A program made the translations under genes and the position numbers. From the NCBI RefSeq assembly GCF_019097595.1, contig NC_080714.1, forward strand, positions 5,870,759-5,934,758: a DNA stretch of 64,000 nucleotides, given 5' to 3'. This DNA is from Hemibagrus wyckioides. Lineage: Eukaryota; Chordata; Actinopteri; Siluriformes; Bagridae. The notes under the pieces are model-generated. The model saw only the letters and a list, made by a program, of their open reading frames with translations. It searched no databases and was not told where the DNA came from. The number at the start of each line of letters is the position of its first letter. Positions within the stretch are counted from its first letter, which is position 1. This document shows, in pieces, positions 1-10,964 of the stretch.

Positions 1-1017
1 GAGCTGGGGACACCTTAATGACACTAAAACAGACCCGGGGACACCAAAATAGACCTAGTGACACTTTGAGCACCCAAAAACAGAGCTGGGGACACCTTAA
101 GAACACCAAAACAGACCTGGGGACACCTTAAGGACACCAAAACAGATCTGGTGACACCTTAAGGACACCAAAACAGACCTGGGGACACCTTAAGGACACC
201 AAACCAGACCTGGGGACACCTTAAGGACACCAAACCAGACCTGCGGACACCTTAAGGACACCAAACCAGACCTGGGGACACCTTAAGGACACCAAACCAG
301 ACCTGGGGACACCTTAAGGACACCAAACCAGACCTGGGGACACCTTAATGACACTAAAACAGACCTGGGGACACCTTAATGACACTAAAACAGACCTGGG
401 GACACCTTTATGACACCAAAACAGACCTGGGGACACCTTAAGAACACCAAAACAGACCTGGGGACACCTTAAGGACACCAAAAAAGACCTGGGGACACCT
501 TAATGATACTAAAACAGACCTGGGGACACCTTTCTGACACCAAAACAGACCTGGGGACACCTTAATGACACCAAAACAGACCTGGGGACACCTTAATGAC
601 ACTAAACCAGACCTGGGGTCACCTTAAGGACACTAAAACAGACCTGGGGACACCTTAATGACACCAAAACAGACCTGGGGACACCTTTATGACACCAAAA
701 CAGACCTGGGGACACCTTAAGAACACCAAAAAAGACCTGGGGACACCTTAATGATACTAAAACAGACCTGGGGACACCTTTATGACACCAAAACAGACCT
801 GGGGACACCTTAATGACACAAACAGACCTGGGGACACCTTTATGACACCAAAACAGACCTGGGGACACCTTAATGACACTAAAACAGACCTGGGGACACC
901 ATTATGACACCAAAACAAACCTGGGGACACCTTTATGACACCAAAACAGACCTGGGGACACCTTAAGGACACTAAAACAGACCTGGGGACACCTTAAGGA
1001 CACCAAAACAGACCTGG
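1..1017. repeat. 31-bp minisatellite (window edge)
   Basis: About 32 tandem copies of a 31-bp unit built from GACCTGGGGACACC, then TTAAGGACACCAAAACA. Variants alternate TTAAGGACAC, TTAATGACAC and TTTATGACAC, so several sub-types are interleaved. The array is already running at base 1 and therefore extends outside the window. It decays near 1017, where the last unit reads GACCTGGAGATATGTTAGGG. Because 31 is not a multiple of three, open frames across it are artefacts. Confidence 0.95.
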
Positions 1018-1554
1018 AGATATGTTAGGGACATAAAACTGTCTTGACACTTCTAAAGCACGAAAGGGTTAAAAGTCTTCCTTTTTTTTTCTGAAAGAAC
1101 AGCAGGGTTCTTTAAACGTTGGTTATTCCAAAGAGACAACCTGAAAGACCTTTTCCGAGTGCTACATTATTAATAAATCACATGCCAGAGCTTCTTCTTC
1201 ACTTCACTTACATAACAGTGCTACAGAAATCGTGTCCAGGTGGAAGAACTATTTTTACTCTCCGTCCTCAGAAGCTCTATGACGTACATTTTGAGAGATT
1301 TGTCCTTTTTTAAGGTTTTTATCGTCACATTTTAAATTTGATAAGTCATGATAATGTAAGAGCATGTTTCCTTATTGGATATGACAGTCACTATCACTAC
1401 ATCAACCTGGGGCTGTACTGATGAAAGACATCAGTGTAGCTGCAGCATCATTAAAGAGTCTTAATATAACTGTCAAGACTCGAGCGGCATCATGTCACAG
1501 CTTTCCTTTAGTCTTTTATTAGTGTTTCATTATATTCAAGAAAACGAAGAAGCT
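1018..1554. other. No gene seen
   Basis: AT-rich sequence between two arrays. I see no coding, RNA or mobile-element signature. Confidence 0.5.
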
Positions 1555-1690
1555 TTTTTATTGTCATTTCAATCATATATAACTGACAAAGTACATAGTG
1601 AAATTAAACAACGTGCCTCATGAACCCTGATGCTACATAATACATGACTAAAAAACTAGCCTAGCCACATAAAGCACATAGTGTGCAACC
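1555..1690 (+). repeat. Possible retroposon-tail fragment
   Basis: Starts with TTATTGTCATTTCAATCATA and continues through ACAACGTGCCTCATGAACCC and GCTACATAATACATGAC. This resembles a fish repeat usually found as the distal part of retroposons, recalled from general knowledge. No target duplication was found and family membership is uncertain. Confidence 0.35.
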
Positions 1691-1699
1691 TACTGAATT

Positions 1700-2224
1700 A
1701 GTATAAGCTTTAGACTTATACTAGCTGCATTAGCAATGTTTATAGTAGCTGAATTAGCAATGTTTGGCTGCAGTATCAGTATCTGCAAATAAGTAAACTT
1801 ATACTAGCTGCATTTGCTATGTTTAAATTCATACTAGCTGCTTTAGCAGTATCTAAACTTATACTAGCTGCATTAGCAGTATCTAAACTTATAGCAGTTG
1901 AATTAGCTATGTTTAAACTTATTATAGCTGCTTTACCAACATTTAAACTAATACTAGCTGCATTAGCTATGTTTAAACTTATACTAGCTGCATTAGCAGA
2001 ATATATAAATGTATAGCAGTTGAATTAGCTATGTTTAAATTTATTCTAGCTGCTTTAGGAATTTTTAAACTAATACTAGCTGCTTTAGCAATATTAAACT
2101 TATACTAGCTGCATTAGCTATGTTTAAACTTCTACTAGCTGCTTTAAAAATATTTAAAGTTATACTAGCTGCTTTAGCAATATCTAAACTTATACCAGCT
2201 TATACATTGCTACGGCAGCTAATA
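1700..2224. repeat. 30-bp minisatellite, left part
   Basis: Degenerate tandem copies of a 30-bp unit combining TTAGCTATGTTTAAACTTAT with ACTAGCTGCA. The array is interrupted by the Tc1-like insertion at 2227-3474 and resumes at 3477. As 30 is divisible by three, one frame stays open and reads like LAMFKLILAA repeated. I regard this as a by-product of unit length, not a gene: the frame is broken at many places and has no flanking gene structure. Confidence 0.9.
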
Positions 2225-2226
2225 TA

Positions 2227-2255
2227 CACTACATTGCCAAAAGTATTCGCTCACC
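2227..2255. repeat. Terminal inverted repeat, left, copy 1
   Basis: 29-bp end pairing with 3446-3474, with one mismatch at position 6 (C against T). Subterminal sequence then diverges: TGCCTTGACTCG here, and CATCCAAATAAT inward from the right end. Confidence 0.9.
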
Positions 2256-2314
2256 TGCCTTGACTCGCATATGAACTTAAGTGACATCCCATTCCTAATC
2301 CATAGGGTTCGATA

Positions 2315-3340
2315 TCATGTCGGTCCACCCTTTGCAGCTATAACAGCTTCAACTCTTCTGGGAAGGCTGTCCACAAGGTTTAGGAGTGTGTTTATGGGAA
2401 TTTTTGACCATTCTTCCAGAAGCGCATTTGTGAGGTCACACACTGATGTTGGACGAGAAGGCCTGGCTCTCAGTCTCCGCTCTAATTCATCCCAAAGGTG
2501 TTCTATCGGGTTGAGGTCAGGACTCTGTGCAGGCCAGTCAAGTTCATCCACACCAGACTCTGTCATCCATGTCTTTATGGACCTTGCTTTGTGCACTGGT
2601 GCACAGTCATGTTGGAAGAGGAAGGGACCAGCTCCAAACTGTTCCCACAAAGTTGGGAGCATGGAATTGTCCAAAATGTCTTGGTATGCTGAAGCATTCA
2701 GAGTTCCTTCCACTGGAACTATGGGGCCGAGCCCAGCTCCTGAAAAACAACCCCACACCATAATCCCCCCTCCACCAAACTTTACACTTGGTACAATGCA
2801 GTCAGACAAGTACCGTTCTCCTGGCAACCGCCAAACCCAGACTCGTCCATCAGATTGCCAGATGGAGAAGCACGATTCGTCACTCCAGAGAACTTGTCTC
2901 CACTGCTCTAGAGTCCAGTGGTGGCGTGCTTTACACCACTGCATCCAACGCTTTGCATTGCACTTGGTGATGTATGGCTTGGATGCAGCTGCTCGGCCAT
3001 GGAAACCCATTCCATGAAGCTCTCTGCGCACTGTTCTTGAACTAATCTGAAGGCCACATGAAGTTTGGAGGTCTGTAGCGATTGACTCTGCAGAAAGTTG
3101 GTGACCTCTTCGCACTATGCGCCTCAGCATCCGCTGACCCCGCTCCGTCAGTTTACGTGGCCTACCATTTCGTGGCTGAGTTGCTGTCGTTCCCAAACAC
3201 TTCCACGTTCTTATAATACAGCTGACAGTTGACTGTGGAATATTTAGGAGCGAGGAAATTTCATGACTGGATTTGTTGCACAGGTGGCATCCTATCACAG
3301 TTCCACGCTGGAATTCACTGAGCTCCTGAGAGCAACCCAT
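2315..3340 (-). CDS. Tc1-like DD34E transposase, apparently complete
   Basis: Predicted 341-residue nuclear transposase that would bind the element's inverted repeats and cut and paste it into TA sites. The start at 3340 ([10 protein letters not shown]) gives the usual Tc1 length. An in-frame ATG at 3373 would add 11 residues, and the frame stays open further upstream without an ATG. A bipartite helix-turn-helix DNA-binding region spans about residues 5-110, with the linker motif GRPRK at 59-63. The catalytic triad is D154 (WSDES), D245 (QHDCAPVH) and E280 ([15 protein letters not shown]), with 34 residues between the last two: DD34E. A glycine-rich GGGG box lies near 189-192. There is no frameshift or internal stop. 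The C terminus ends GGPT, two codons before the broken copy's GGPTSY, because TCA has become TGA. Activity cannot be judged from sequence alone. Confidence 0.93.
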   Translation of the reverse strand: MGCSQELSEFQRGTVIGCHLCNKSSHEISSLLNIPQSTVSCIIRTWKCLGTTATQPRNGRPRKLTERGQRMLRRIVRRGHQLSAESIATDLQTSCGLQISSRTVRRELHGMGFHGRAAASKPYITKCNAKRWMQWCKARHHWTLEQWRQVLWSDESCFSIWQSDGRVWVWRLPGERYLSDCIVPSVKFGGGGIMVWGCFSGAGLGPIVPVEGTLNASAYQDILDNSMLPTLWEQFGAGPFLFQHDCAPVHKARSIKTWMTESGVDELDWPAQSPDLNPIEHLWDELERRLRARPSRPTSVCDLTNALLEEWSKIPINTLLNLVDSLPRRVEAVIAAKGGPT

Positions 3341-3445
3341 TCTTTCACAAATGTTTGTAAAAACAGTCTGCATGCCTAGGTGCTTGATTTTATACACCTG
3401 TGGCCATGGAAGTGATTGGAACACCTGATTCTGATTATTTGGATG

Positions 3446-3474
3446 GGTGAGCGAATACTTTTGGCAATATAGTG
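3446..3474. repeat. Terminal inverted repeat, right, copy 1
   Basis: Partner of 2227-2255. It is followed by the TA target duplication at 3475-3476 and then by resumed minisatellite-like sequence. Confidence 0.9.
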
Positions 3475-3476
3475 TA

Positions 3477-4200
3477 TGTGTAAACAGTGTTAAAGTGCTT
3501 TAAGATTGTTTACACATATATTATCTGCCGTAGCAATGTTTGAGTGTATACTATTAGTAATGTTTACATGTATATTAACTGTTTATGAAATGTTTAGACG
3601 TATATTAGCTGCCTTAGCAATGTTTACACCAGCTGCATTAGCTATGTTTAAACTTATAATAGCTGCTTTACAAATATTTAAACTAATGCTAGCTGCTTTA
3701 GCAACATCAAAGATTATTCTAGCTGCTTTAGTAATATTTAAAATTATACTAGCTGCTTTAGCAAGATTTAAACTTGTATCAGCTGCTTTACTGTTAGCAA
3801 TGTTTACACACATATTAGCTGCTTTAGCAATGTTTACACAATTACTAGCTGCTTTAACACCGTTTACACATATATTAGCTGCCTTAGCGATGTTCGTATG
3901 TATACTGTTAGTAATATTTACATGTATATTAACTGTTCAGATGTATATTAGCTGCCTTAGCAATGTTCACACTTAAACCAGCTGCATTTGCAATATTTAC
4001 ACTAATGCTGCTGTATTAGCAGTGTTCACACTAATATTAGCTGATTTAGCAATGTTTAAACTTATACTATTAGCAGTGTTTACACTAATACTATCTGAAT
4101 TAGCTATATCTAAACTTATCTTAACTACAGTATTAATATTTAAACTTATATTAACTGGATTAGCAGTGTTGGAACGGACTATACAAACTTTATTTTCTGC
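3477..4200. repeat. 30-bp minisatellite, right part
   Basis: Continuation of the array at 1700-2224 with the same ACTAGCTGCTTTAGCAA core. Variants include TTTACACATATATTAGCTGC. The in-phase 30-bp unit leaves a frame of about 156 codons open at 3506-3976, which I do not call as a gene. Confidence 0.88.
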
Positions 4201-4625
4201 TTTCTAAACTTCTTCTAGCGCTATTGGGAAATATTTGAGCTTGCTTCTAGCTGCTAGCTGCAGTAATATGTTTAAACATTTGCTAGCTGTATAAACTTCC
4301 TCTCTCGGCTAGCTCGCTCTCTGACCTGGGAAATTGTCCCTCATCAAGTTTGAAGTACGTGTTCAGATTATATTCATGATTTCTTCTTGCCTGGTGCTCA
4401 TTTAGGCTTCGCCTTCAGTGAGGATGTGAAGAAAATGAGCTGGTTTGCATAATCGTATGCAAAACGAAGACAGCTTAGTTACCAGGAGAAGCGCAACAAT
4501 ATGATTATCTTATGCTTATCCGCCGAAGAGAGAGAGAGAGAGAATTGCATGTTTAATCTTTCTGTAATGTTTTATAGGTTTGTATTTTGTCTTAAAGTAT
4601 TTTAGTCTACCATTTTATTCTTTTG

Positions 4626-4656
<31 letters not shown>

Positions 4657-5039
4657 TTTAGGCATTTTTATTATAAAGATTATGACAAGTATTTCCTGTC
4701 AGATTTGCTATATGCGCTGAGACTTTACAGCAGATGAGATCCAGGAAGCCTTGCAACAGCGTATAAGGATAAAAAATGGGAACAGATTAATCACATTACT
4801 GTGTTTGTGTCTCTAATCCATCACTGTGACGTTCGGTTCCAGCAGGTGATAATATTCTCTGACTTTGATAAATACCTGGAGAATATTTAAAGGTTGATGA
4901 GAAATATGAATACATTTTTGTTCTTTGTTATCAGAGCTGCTCAGTTCACATCAGACTGATTTGTGTATAGTGCAGTGTGAAGCGTGTGTGTGCTGTGTGG
5001 CTGAGGGAGATTTGACAGCGAGGTTAAAACGTGACATGG
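4201..5039. other. Non-coding, short microsatellites
   Basis: Holds a short (GA)n near 4528-4544 and a (CA)n near 4628-4656. No gene seen. Confidence 0.6.
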
Positions 5040-5431
5040 AAATGACTCTAAAAGAAAGAGACAGCAAATGGTGCGAGAAGGAAAGAGAGGAAAAGAGAGA
5101 GATGCGGGCGGACAGACGGGCAGAAGGCAGGAGCTGAGAGAGAGAGAATTAGAGAGAGAGAGAGTCAGAATGAGAGAGTGAGAAGGAGAGAGTCAGAGAG
5201 ACAGAATAAGAGAGCGAGAAGGAGAGAGTCAGAGAGACAGAATAAGAGAGCGAGAAGGAGAGAGTCAGAGATAGAGAAGATAGAATGGGAAAAAGGAGAG
5301 AGAGAGACAGAGAGAGAGAGAGATAGATGGGGAAAATACAATGAGAAAGGAAGAGAGATGGAGAGAGAGTCCAAGAGACAGATAGAGAGAGAGAGTCAGA
5401 AAAAGGAAAGGGGAAAGATAGAATGGGAATA

Positions 5432-5467
<36 letters not shown>

Positions 5468-5858
5468 GGGGGTTTGAAGACAGAGAGAGGGTTTAGACAG
5501 GCAGAGAGATGGAGTGCGAGCGAGAAAGACGGGGAAAAGAGAATGAGAGAAAGGGAGAGAGACAGAATGAGAGAGTGAGAAGGAGAGAGTCAGAGAAAAG
5601 GGAAGATAGAATGGGAAAGAGGAGAGAGAGAGAAAGAGGTTAAGGTAGAAGGAGAGATGGAGAAAGAATTAGAAAGAGCAGAATGAGAGATAGGTCAGAG
5701 AATTTCAGACAGACTGTGAAAGAGGAGAGAGGAGAGAGAGAGAGGGAGAGAGAGAATGAAAGATAGAGAAAGAGGGGGTAGCAGAGAATGAGAGTGAGAG
5801 AAAGGGAAGGGGAAAGATAGAATATGAAAGTGGAGAGAGAATAAGAGAGAGAGAGGGT

Positions 5859-5895
<37 letters not shown>

Positions 5896-5931
5896 ATGGA
5901 GAAAGAGGGAGAGAATTAGAGAGAGATAGTA

Positions 5932-5964
<33 letters not shown>

Positions 5965-6157
5965 TGGAAAAATAGGGAGAGAGAGGTAAAGAGAGAATGA
6001 GATGGAGAAAGAGGGAGAGAATTAGAGAGAGCGAGAGAAATCGAAGGGGAAAGAGAGAATGAGAGATGGAGGAAGGGGAAAGAGAGAATGAGAGATGAGA
6101 GAATCTCATGAATGAGAGAAAGAGGGAGAGAATTAGAGAGAGATAGTAAGAGAGAGG

Positions 6158-6190
<33 letters not shown>

Positions 6191-6303
6191 TGAAAGATGG
6201 AAAAATAGGGAGAGAGAGAGGTAAAGAGAGAATGAGATGGAGAAAGAGGGAGAGAATTAGAGAGAGAGAGGCAGAGAAAGGGAAGGGGAAAGAGAGAATG
6301 AGA

Positions 6304-6340
<37 letters not shown>

Positions 6341-6345
6341 TGTGA
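5040..6345. repeat. Purine-rich GA/GAGAGAA tract
   Basis: About 1.3 kb with almost only purines on the plus strand: (GA)n mixed with AGAATGAGA, GGGAAAG and AGTCAGAG modules. Larger duplicated blocks are visible: the stretch around 5880-6110 recurs around 6112-6310. Open frames on both strands (RERERE or SLSLSL) are compositional artefacts. Confidence 0.95.
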
Positions 6346-7019
6346 TGATACAAGAGGTGATTAATTCCTCACACATTGCTGTTGCTGTTAGTGAATCTCT
6401 GTATCAGCTCATGAGTCTGGGTCTGATTGCTGCTCCAGTCGTCTGCAGAGGAAAGTCGAGGCCGTCTTCACACTCATTAGGAGAGAGCGTCTACTTCAAA
6501 ACATGTTCGCTCTCGGCCTGATGAGTGTGTACACATAAACCCAGTGTGTGTGTGTGTGTGTGTGTGTTCACTTCACCCTGCTCTACTTGCATGTTAATCT
6601 GTATAATTTACACATCATCTTCAGGGCATATGGCAATTCTGTTTTTCTTTAAGTTTCAAATCTTTTATCGACATTATTTTGTCTTTTGATTGACCTTGAG
6701 TTCATCCGAAGCAAATACTTGTATAAACAGTAGATCTGAGCAGCCATGTTTAATTGATGTCACTTCCTGTACTCGAAACCTTCTTGAGCAAGTTTCTTTG
6801 GACCAGAAATTCGGAGAGCAATTGAACGCATCATTAGTCCTGGCTTGATTAGTACCTAAGGAGACCGATGCGGCAGTGCTTTAGTGACTTAGTCTCTCTC
6901 GTCTCCTCATCTCAGGTTTGAGTCCAGAATCTTTTGTCTTTACTTCTACTTGTAGATTAGGTTTCCTAATAAATATGACATTGAACGTTGCTGAAGAAAC
7001 GGTGTAACATCGGTGCAGT
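6346..7019. other. Non-coding spacer with (GT)n
   Basis: Mixed sequence with a (GT)n run near 6545-6567. No coding or RNA gene seen. Confidence 0.55.
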
Positions 7020-7290
7020 CTCCTGTTTGTGCAGCCTGCTGTGTGTGTGTGTACGTATGTGTGTGTGTGTACGTATGTGTGTGTGTTTGTGCAGCCTGCT
7101 GTGTGTGTGTGTACGTATGTGTGTGTGTTTGTGCAGTCTGCTGTGTGTGTGTGTGTGTGTGTGTGTACGTATGTGTGTGTGTTTGTGCAGTCTGCTGTGT
7201 GTGTGTGTGTGTACGTGTGTTTGTGCAGTCTGCTGTGTGTGTGTGTGTGTGTACGTATGTGTGTGTGTGTACGTGTGTTTGTGCAGTCTG

Positions 7291-7331
<41 letters not shown>

Positions 7332-7412
7332 TATGTGTGTGTGTTTGTGCAGTCTGCTGTGTGTGTGTGTGTACGTGTGTTTGTGCAGTCTGCTGTGTGT
7401 GTGTGTGTGTGC
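7020..7412. repeat. Composite GT / GTACGTATGT minisatellite
   Basis: Repeats of TTTGTGCAGTCTGCTGTGTG, each followed by a variable (GT)n with embedded GTACGTATGT. Units vary in length with the GT run. The alternating purine-pyrimidine sequence is Z-DNA-prone. All three frames stay open only because of the repeats. Confidence 0.93.
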
Positions 7413-7513
7413 TGGGTGTCAATTTTTTTTGATGTATCAGACACCTACGGAGAGAGCTGAGTCACAGCAGGGGGTCTCACAAATCAGGATATATGTGTGT
7501 CATCGCGCACGCT

Positions 7514-7514
<1 letters not shown>

Positions 7515-7547
<33 letters not shown>

Positions 7548-8346
7548 TCTCACAGCTCTTCTATATCACAGCATCTTAATTATTCCACACATTCCATGCA
7601 AATCCCACAGTTGTTTCTCTCACTCTCTCCCTAGCACTCTCTTTCTCTCTGCCTCCCTCACTCTCACCCCCTACTCTCTCTGCCTCTCTTTCTCTCCCTC
7701 TTTCTTTCTCTCTGCCTCCCTCACTCTCACCCCCTACTCTCTCTGCCTCTCTTTCTCTCCCTCTTTCTTTCTCTCTGCCTCTCTCACTCTCTCCCTAGCA
7801 CTCTCTTTCTCTCTGCCTCTCTCACGCTCACCCCCCACTCTTTCTCTCTCTGCCTCTCTTTCTCTCCTTCCCTTTCTCTCCCTCTTTCTTTCTCTCTGCC
7901 TCTCTCACTCTCTCCCTAGCACTCCCTTTCTCTCTGCCTCTCTCATTCTCACCCCCCACTCTCTCTCTCTCTCTGCCTCACTTCTCTCCTTCCCCTTATC
8001 TCCCTCTTTCTTTATCTCTGCCTCTCTCACTCTCTCCCTAGCACTCTCTGTCTCTCACTCTCTCACCCCCCTCTCTCTTTCTCTGCCTCTCTCCTGCTCT
8101 TTCTCTCCCTCTTTAATTCCCTTTCTCGCCCTCTCTCTTCCTCTTTCTTTCCCTCTGCCTCTCACCTTCCCTTTCTCTCTGCCTCTCTCTCTCTCCCTAG
8201 CACTCAATTTCTCTCTGCCTCCCTCTCTCTCACCCCCTTTCTCTTTCTCTGCCTCTCTCCTTCCCTTTCTCTCCCTCTTCCTTTCTCTCTGCCTCCCTCT
8301 CTCTCACCCCCTTTCTCTTTCTCTCTGTCTCTTTCTTTATTTCTGC

Positions 8347-8377
<31 letters not shown>

Positions 8378-8383
8378 CCAGGC
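7515..8383. repeat. Pyrimidine-rich CT tract
   Basis: About 870 bp, mostly C and T on the plus strand, with modules such as CTCTCTGCCTCTCTCACTCT and TCTCCCTAGCACTC repeated several times. It is opposite in polarity to the purine tract at 5040-6345. The long open frame through it is an artefact. Confidence 0.93.
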
Positions 8384-9932
8384 ACAGCGTGAAGGATTCA
8401 GTTAGTTAATGCTGTTTGAAAATATTTTGGAGCTGCATCACAGAGACTGGATACAAGGTCTCCGGAATTTCGGCCATCTTTAAAATAAACGTCCTGTTAG
8501 GAAGAAGGTCTGAGAGAAATCATACACACGCTACAAGGCCACTTTTTAAAGCACTTTTAGCCCCACAGAAGAGGCCAAATAAAGGGCAGAATGTCAATTA
8601 ATAAGAAAAAAGTTAATAAACAGTTGCCTGCTGCACTGATTAATTCATTCATCATTTAATAACTGTAATGTCATTCATTTATTTTTTTTTATTAAGCTAA
8701 AAAAAGTAATTATTTTAATGAATTGGGTTTTAAATACACACTTAAAAACCTCAGCTTGAATTTCACTGGGTCTTATATATTTATTTATTTTTTTCATTAA
8801 TATGATAGAAATTTAGACTGGTTTAGGGTTTGTGGGTCAAAATAAAATAAAATAAATAAAAATAAATTAATAAATTGTATTAAATACATTTTTAATTGTT
8901 ATTTTAAAAAATAAAAATGGATGTTGTTAAAATGAATCCATGCAACAACATATTTACGAAGCCGGAATATTCCGGGTCGCATCTCTGTCCTCTGTCCTCT
9001 GCTCCGTCCCAGGGCCTGCTGTTGTGTTATTGCATCGCTTTAGGTTATGTTTGTCTATATTGTGTACCGCAAGCTTCACAAAACAAAAGAAAAATGCTTA
9101 TTTGCAGTAAAACTCTCCATTTATTCCTTCATCCTGTGTGTATCAGTTTGGACCGGAGCGCTCCGGCTGCGATTGCTAATATTTGTCTGGAACTTGAGCT
9201 TAAGCTTGTTTTAGGTATTGACGTTGTACTCCTTCCGGGCGCGAGAAACCGGCGCATTAGTTAGCCCGACGGTCGTTTTCGGAACTGGCAAAATGAAAGA
9301 ATTCAAGAGGAAAAGAAAATCGATTGCAGTCAGCCATTTTAATAGACACTGAAGCACACTGAAGAATCAAAGCCATCAGTACAGGACATTATACACTGGA
9401 TTTTTTTTTTTCTATGATATTATATACACACTCAGGAATATTATCATAGTACAGATAATGATCTACACAATAAGGCCTTTCTACTGTATCTGATCATTCT
9501 TAATTTTTTTTTAAAATAAGGCAAAAATCCACCAGTGGTGATGACTTACATGAGGCTCATGTAGCACAGCAACAGCAACAAAAATGCTGATTCGTCATTC
9601 ATGCATACATCCAAATGTCACACTGAGAGGTCTTGATGCATATTTATAATTAGTTGATGGTATAGATACGGCGTTAGAGATCTAATACTGTAGAATGTGA
9701 CTAAAGTTTGTCAATATAATGAACAATATAAAAAGAATATATTGTGTATCTAGACGGAATTCAGGATTACATCTTGGGCTATTATGAGGCTGTACACTCA
9801 CACACACACTCGCTTTATTATGCTTCTGATAATATATACACTACATTGGCGTGGCCAGAAAATCACTTCAGGGAAATGTAAAATTAAAATCTGCTCATTT
9901 ATTCTGGGTGGAAGCCAGACACCAGCAGCTGT
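8384..9932. other. No recognisable gene
   Basis: Contains AT-rich runs (about 8680-8910) and a GC-richer stretch near 8940-9280. A 115-codon ATG frame at 8917-9264 shows no domain I recognise and is about what chance allows. Confidence 0.5.
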
Positions 9933-10102
9933 ACTGGTAGATTAATGGTTAAAGTGTTGGCCTACTGCTCAGAAGGTTGTGAGCTCAAATCTGAGGTCCA
10001 CCAAACATCCACCGTTGGGCCCCTGAGAAAGGCCCTTAACCCTCAGCTGTATAAAATGAGATAAAAAAAAATGTAACTTGCTGTGCCAAATGCCATAAAT
10101 GT
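9933..10102 (+). mobile_element. tRNA-derived SINE with L2-type tail
   Basis: The head resembles a polymerase III promoter: TTAATGGTTAAAGTGTTGG as A-box region and GAGCTCAAATCTG as degenerate B box. The body CCGTTGGGCCCCTGAGAAAG then CCCTTAACCCTCAGCTGTAT is shared with the copies at 23551, 27503 and 50390. The 3' end CTGTGCCAAATGCCATAAAT is a worn version of the tail shared with the LINE remnant near 19115-19165. It resembles fish V-SINE/Mermaid-type elements. Confidence 0.8.
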
Positions 10103-10964
10103 GGTAGAGCCGGGATACTGCTTGGAATTTGTACTTCATTATATAAAAAGCACATCCCCTGTCTACTGAGAAATGATTCAAATGACGTTCTGTTATTAGT
10201 AGTAGTCTTTTTTTATTATTATTATTGTTATTATTATTAGGCTGGAGTTTTTTCTCTCACCAGTAAACCTCTAAGGGTTTTATGGTCAGTGCTTTCCCAG
10301 AGCTCAGAGATTTGTTGGTCAGTTTTTCCTTCACAGTGCTGTTTTTTTTTTAATTAATAATAATAACAATAATAATAATAATGCAGAGAAGTTTGAAAGT
10401 GTTTGCACAGATCAATGATATTTATTTTTTTCCTACATATCCACAGATCTGCCTACAAATGGCCCAACCCCGATTCGTTAATCCTGCACTGTGTTAGATA
10501 AACTGTGTTATAATAAATTACAGGAGAGTTTAAATCTAAATCCTCTTTCATGACTAAACCTGCTGGCACTGTAAACAACTCAACTTTCACCTGGACCTTA
10601 TACCTTATACCTTATATACAGCAGAAGCCATAAAATCAGCAATGATACGGCATTAGATACCAGACAGGTGGAGAGTTAAATTTAATATCTATCATCAGCT
10701 TGATACTGAAACGATCAGGGTTGAGTAATTAATTATATCACGACAAAACACATGCTCGGTGTACAGAAGTAGAAAAATAAACAGTAGGTATCGGTTTATT
10801 CATGGTCAGTGTTTAAAAGTATAGCAACACACACACACACACCTATGTATGCACACAGAAAGACCAGACCAAAATGTTTGTTGATGATCAGCAGGCACAA
10901 TTATTAATACACAGAAATATTTCAAAGCAGCACAATGGATTAAAACTGATATAGAGATCGTTCA
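10103..10964. other. Non-coding, simple repeats
   Basis: ATT/TAA trinucleotide runs near 10210-10245 and 10350-10382. No gene seen. Confidence 0.55.

Larger units (their letters stand above)
2227..3474 (-). mobile_element. Intact Tc1-like DNA transposon (copy 1)
   Basis: A 1248-bp Tc1/mariner-superfamily element. Its ends are matching inverted repeats of about 29 bp, starting CACTACATTGCCAAAAGTAT on the left and CACTATATTGCCAAAAGTAT when the right end is read inward. TA dinucleotides flank it at 2225-2226 and 3475-3476, as expected for TA target-site duplication. It carries one transposase gene in a single open frame on the minus strand. It lies inside the 30-bp minisatellite, whose units continue on both sides, so it inserted after the array existed. 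The other copy at 42660-43897 is 10 bp shorter, exactly the size of that copy's coding deletion. Confidence 0.95.

Noticed and set aside
1..1017. Regular 31-bp repeats resembling a CRISPR array
   Set aside because: The units are directly adjacent with no unique spacers, and the context is vertebrate. It is a minisatellite.
2271..3017. 248-codon frame opposite the transposase
   Set aside because: Antisense shadow of the transposase; the same shadow appears opposite copy 2.
3341..3424. N-terminal extension of the transposase to 369 residues
   Set aside because: That frame lacks an ATG at its beginning; ATGs occur at 3373 and 3340, and 3340 gives the usual family length.
3506..3976. 156-codon hydrophobic repeat protein
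   Set aside because: Produced by the 30-bp minisatellite unit; no promoter, conserved start or flanking exon seen.
5178..6353. Arg/Glu-rich and Ser/Leu-rich frames in the GA tract
   Set aside because: Low-complexity artefacts on both strands of a GA-rich repeat.
6988..8409. 473-codon open frame across the GT and CT arrays
   Set aside because: The translation is runs of Cys/Val and Ser/Leu from simple repeats, so the frame is a composition effect.
8917..9264. 115-codon ATG frame
   Set aside because: No recognisable domain and within chance length.
9836..9862. TACACTACATTG, similar to the end of the Tc1-like family at 2227
   Set aside because: Similarity stops after 12 bases and no partner end or coding remnant is nearby.
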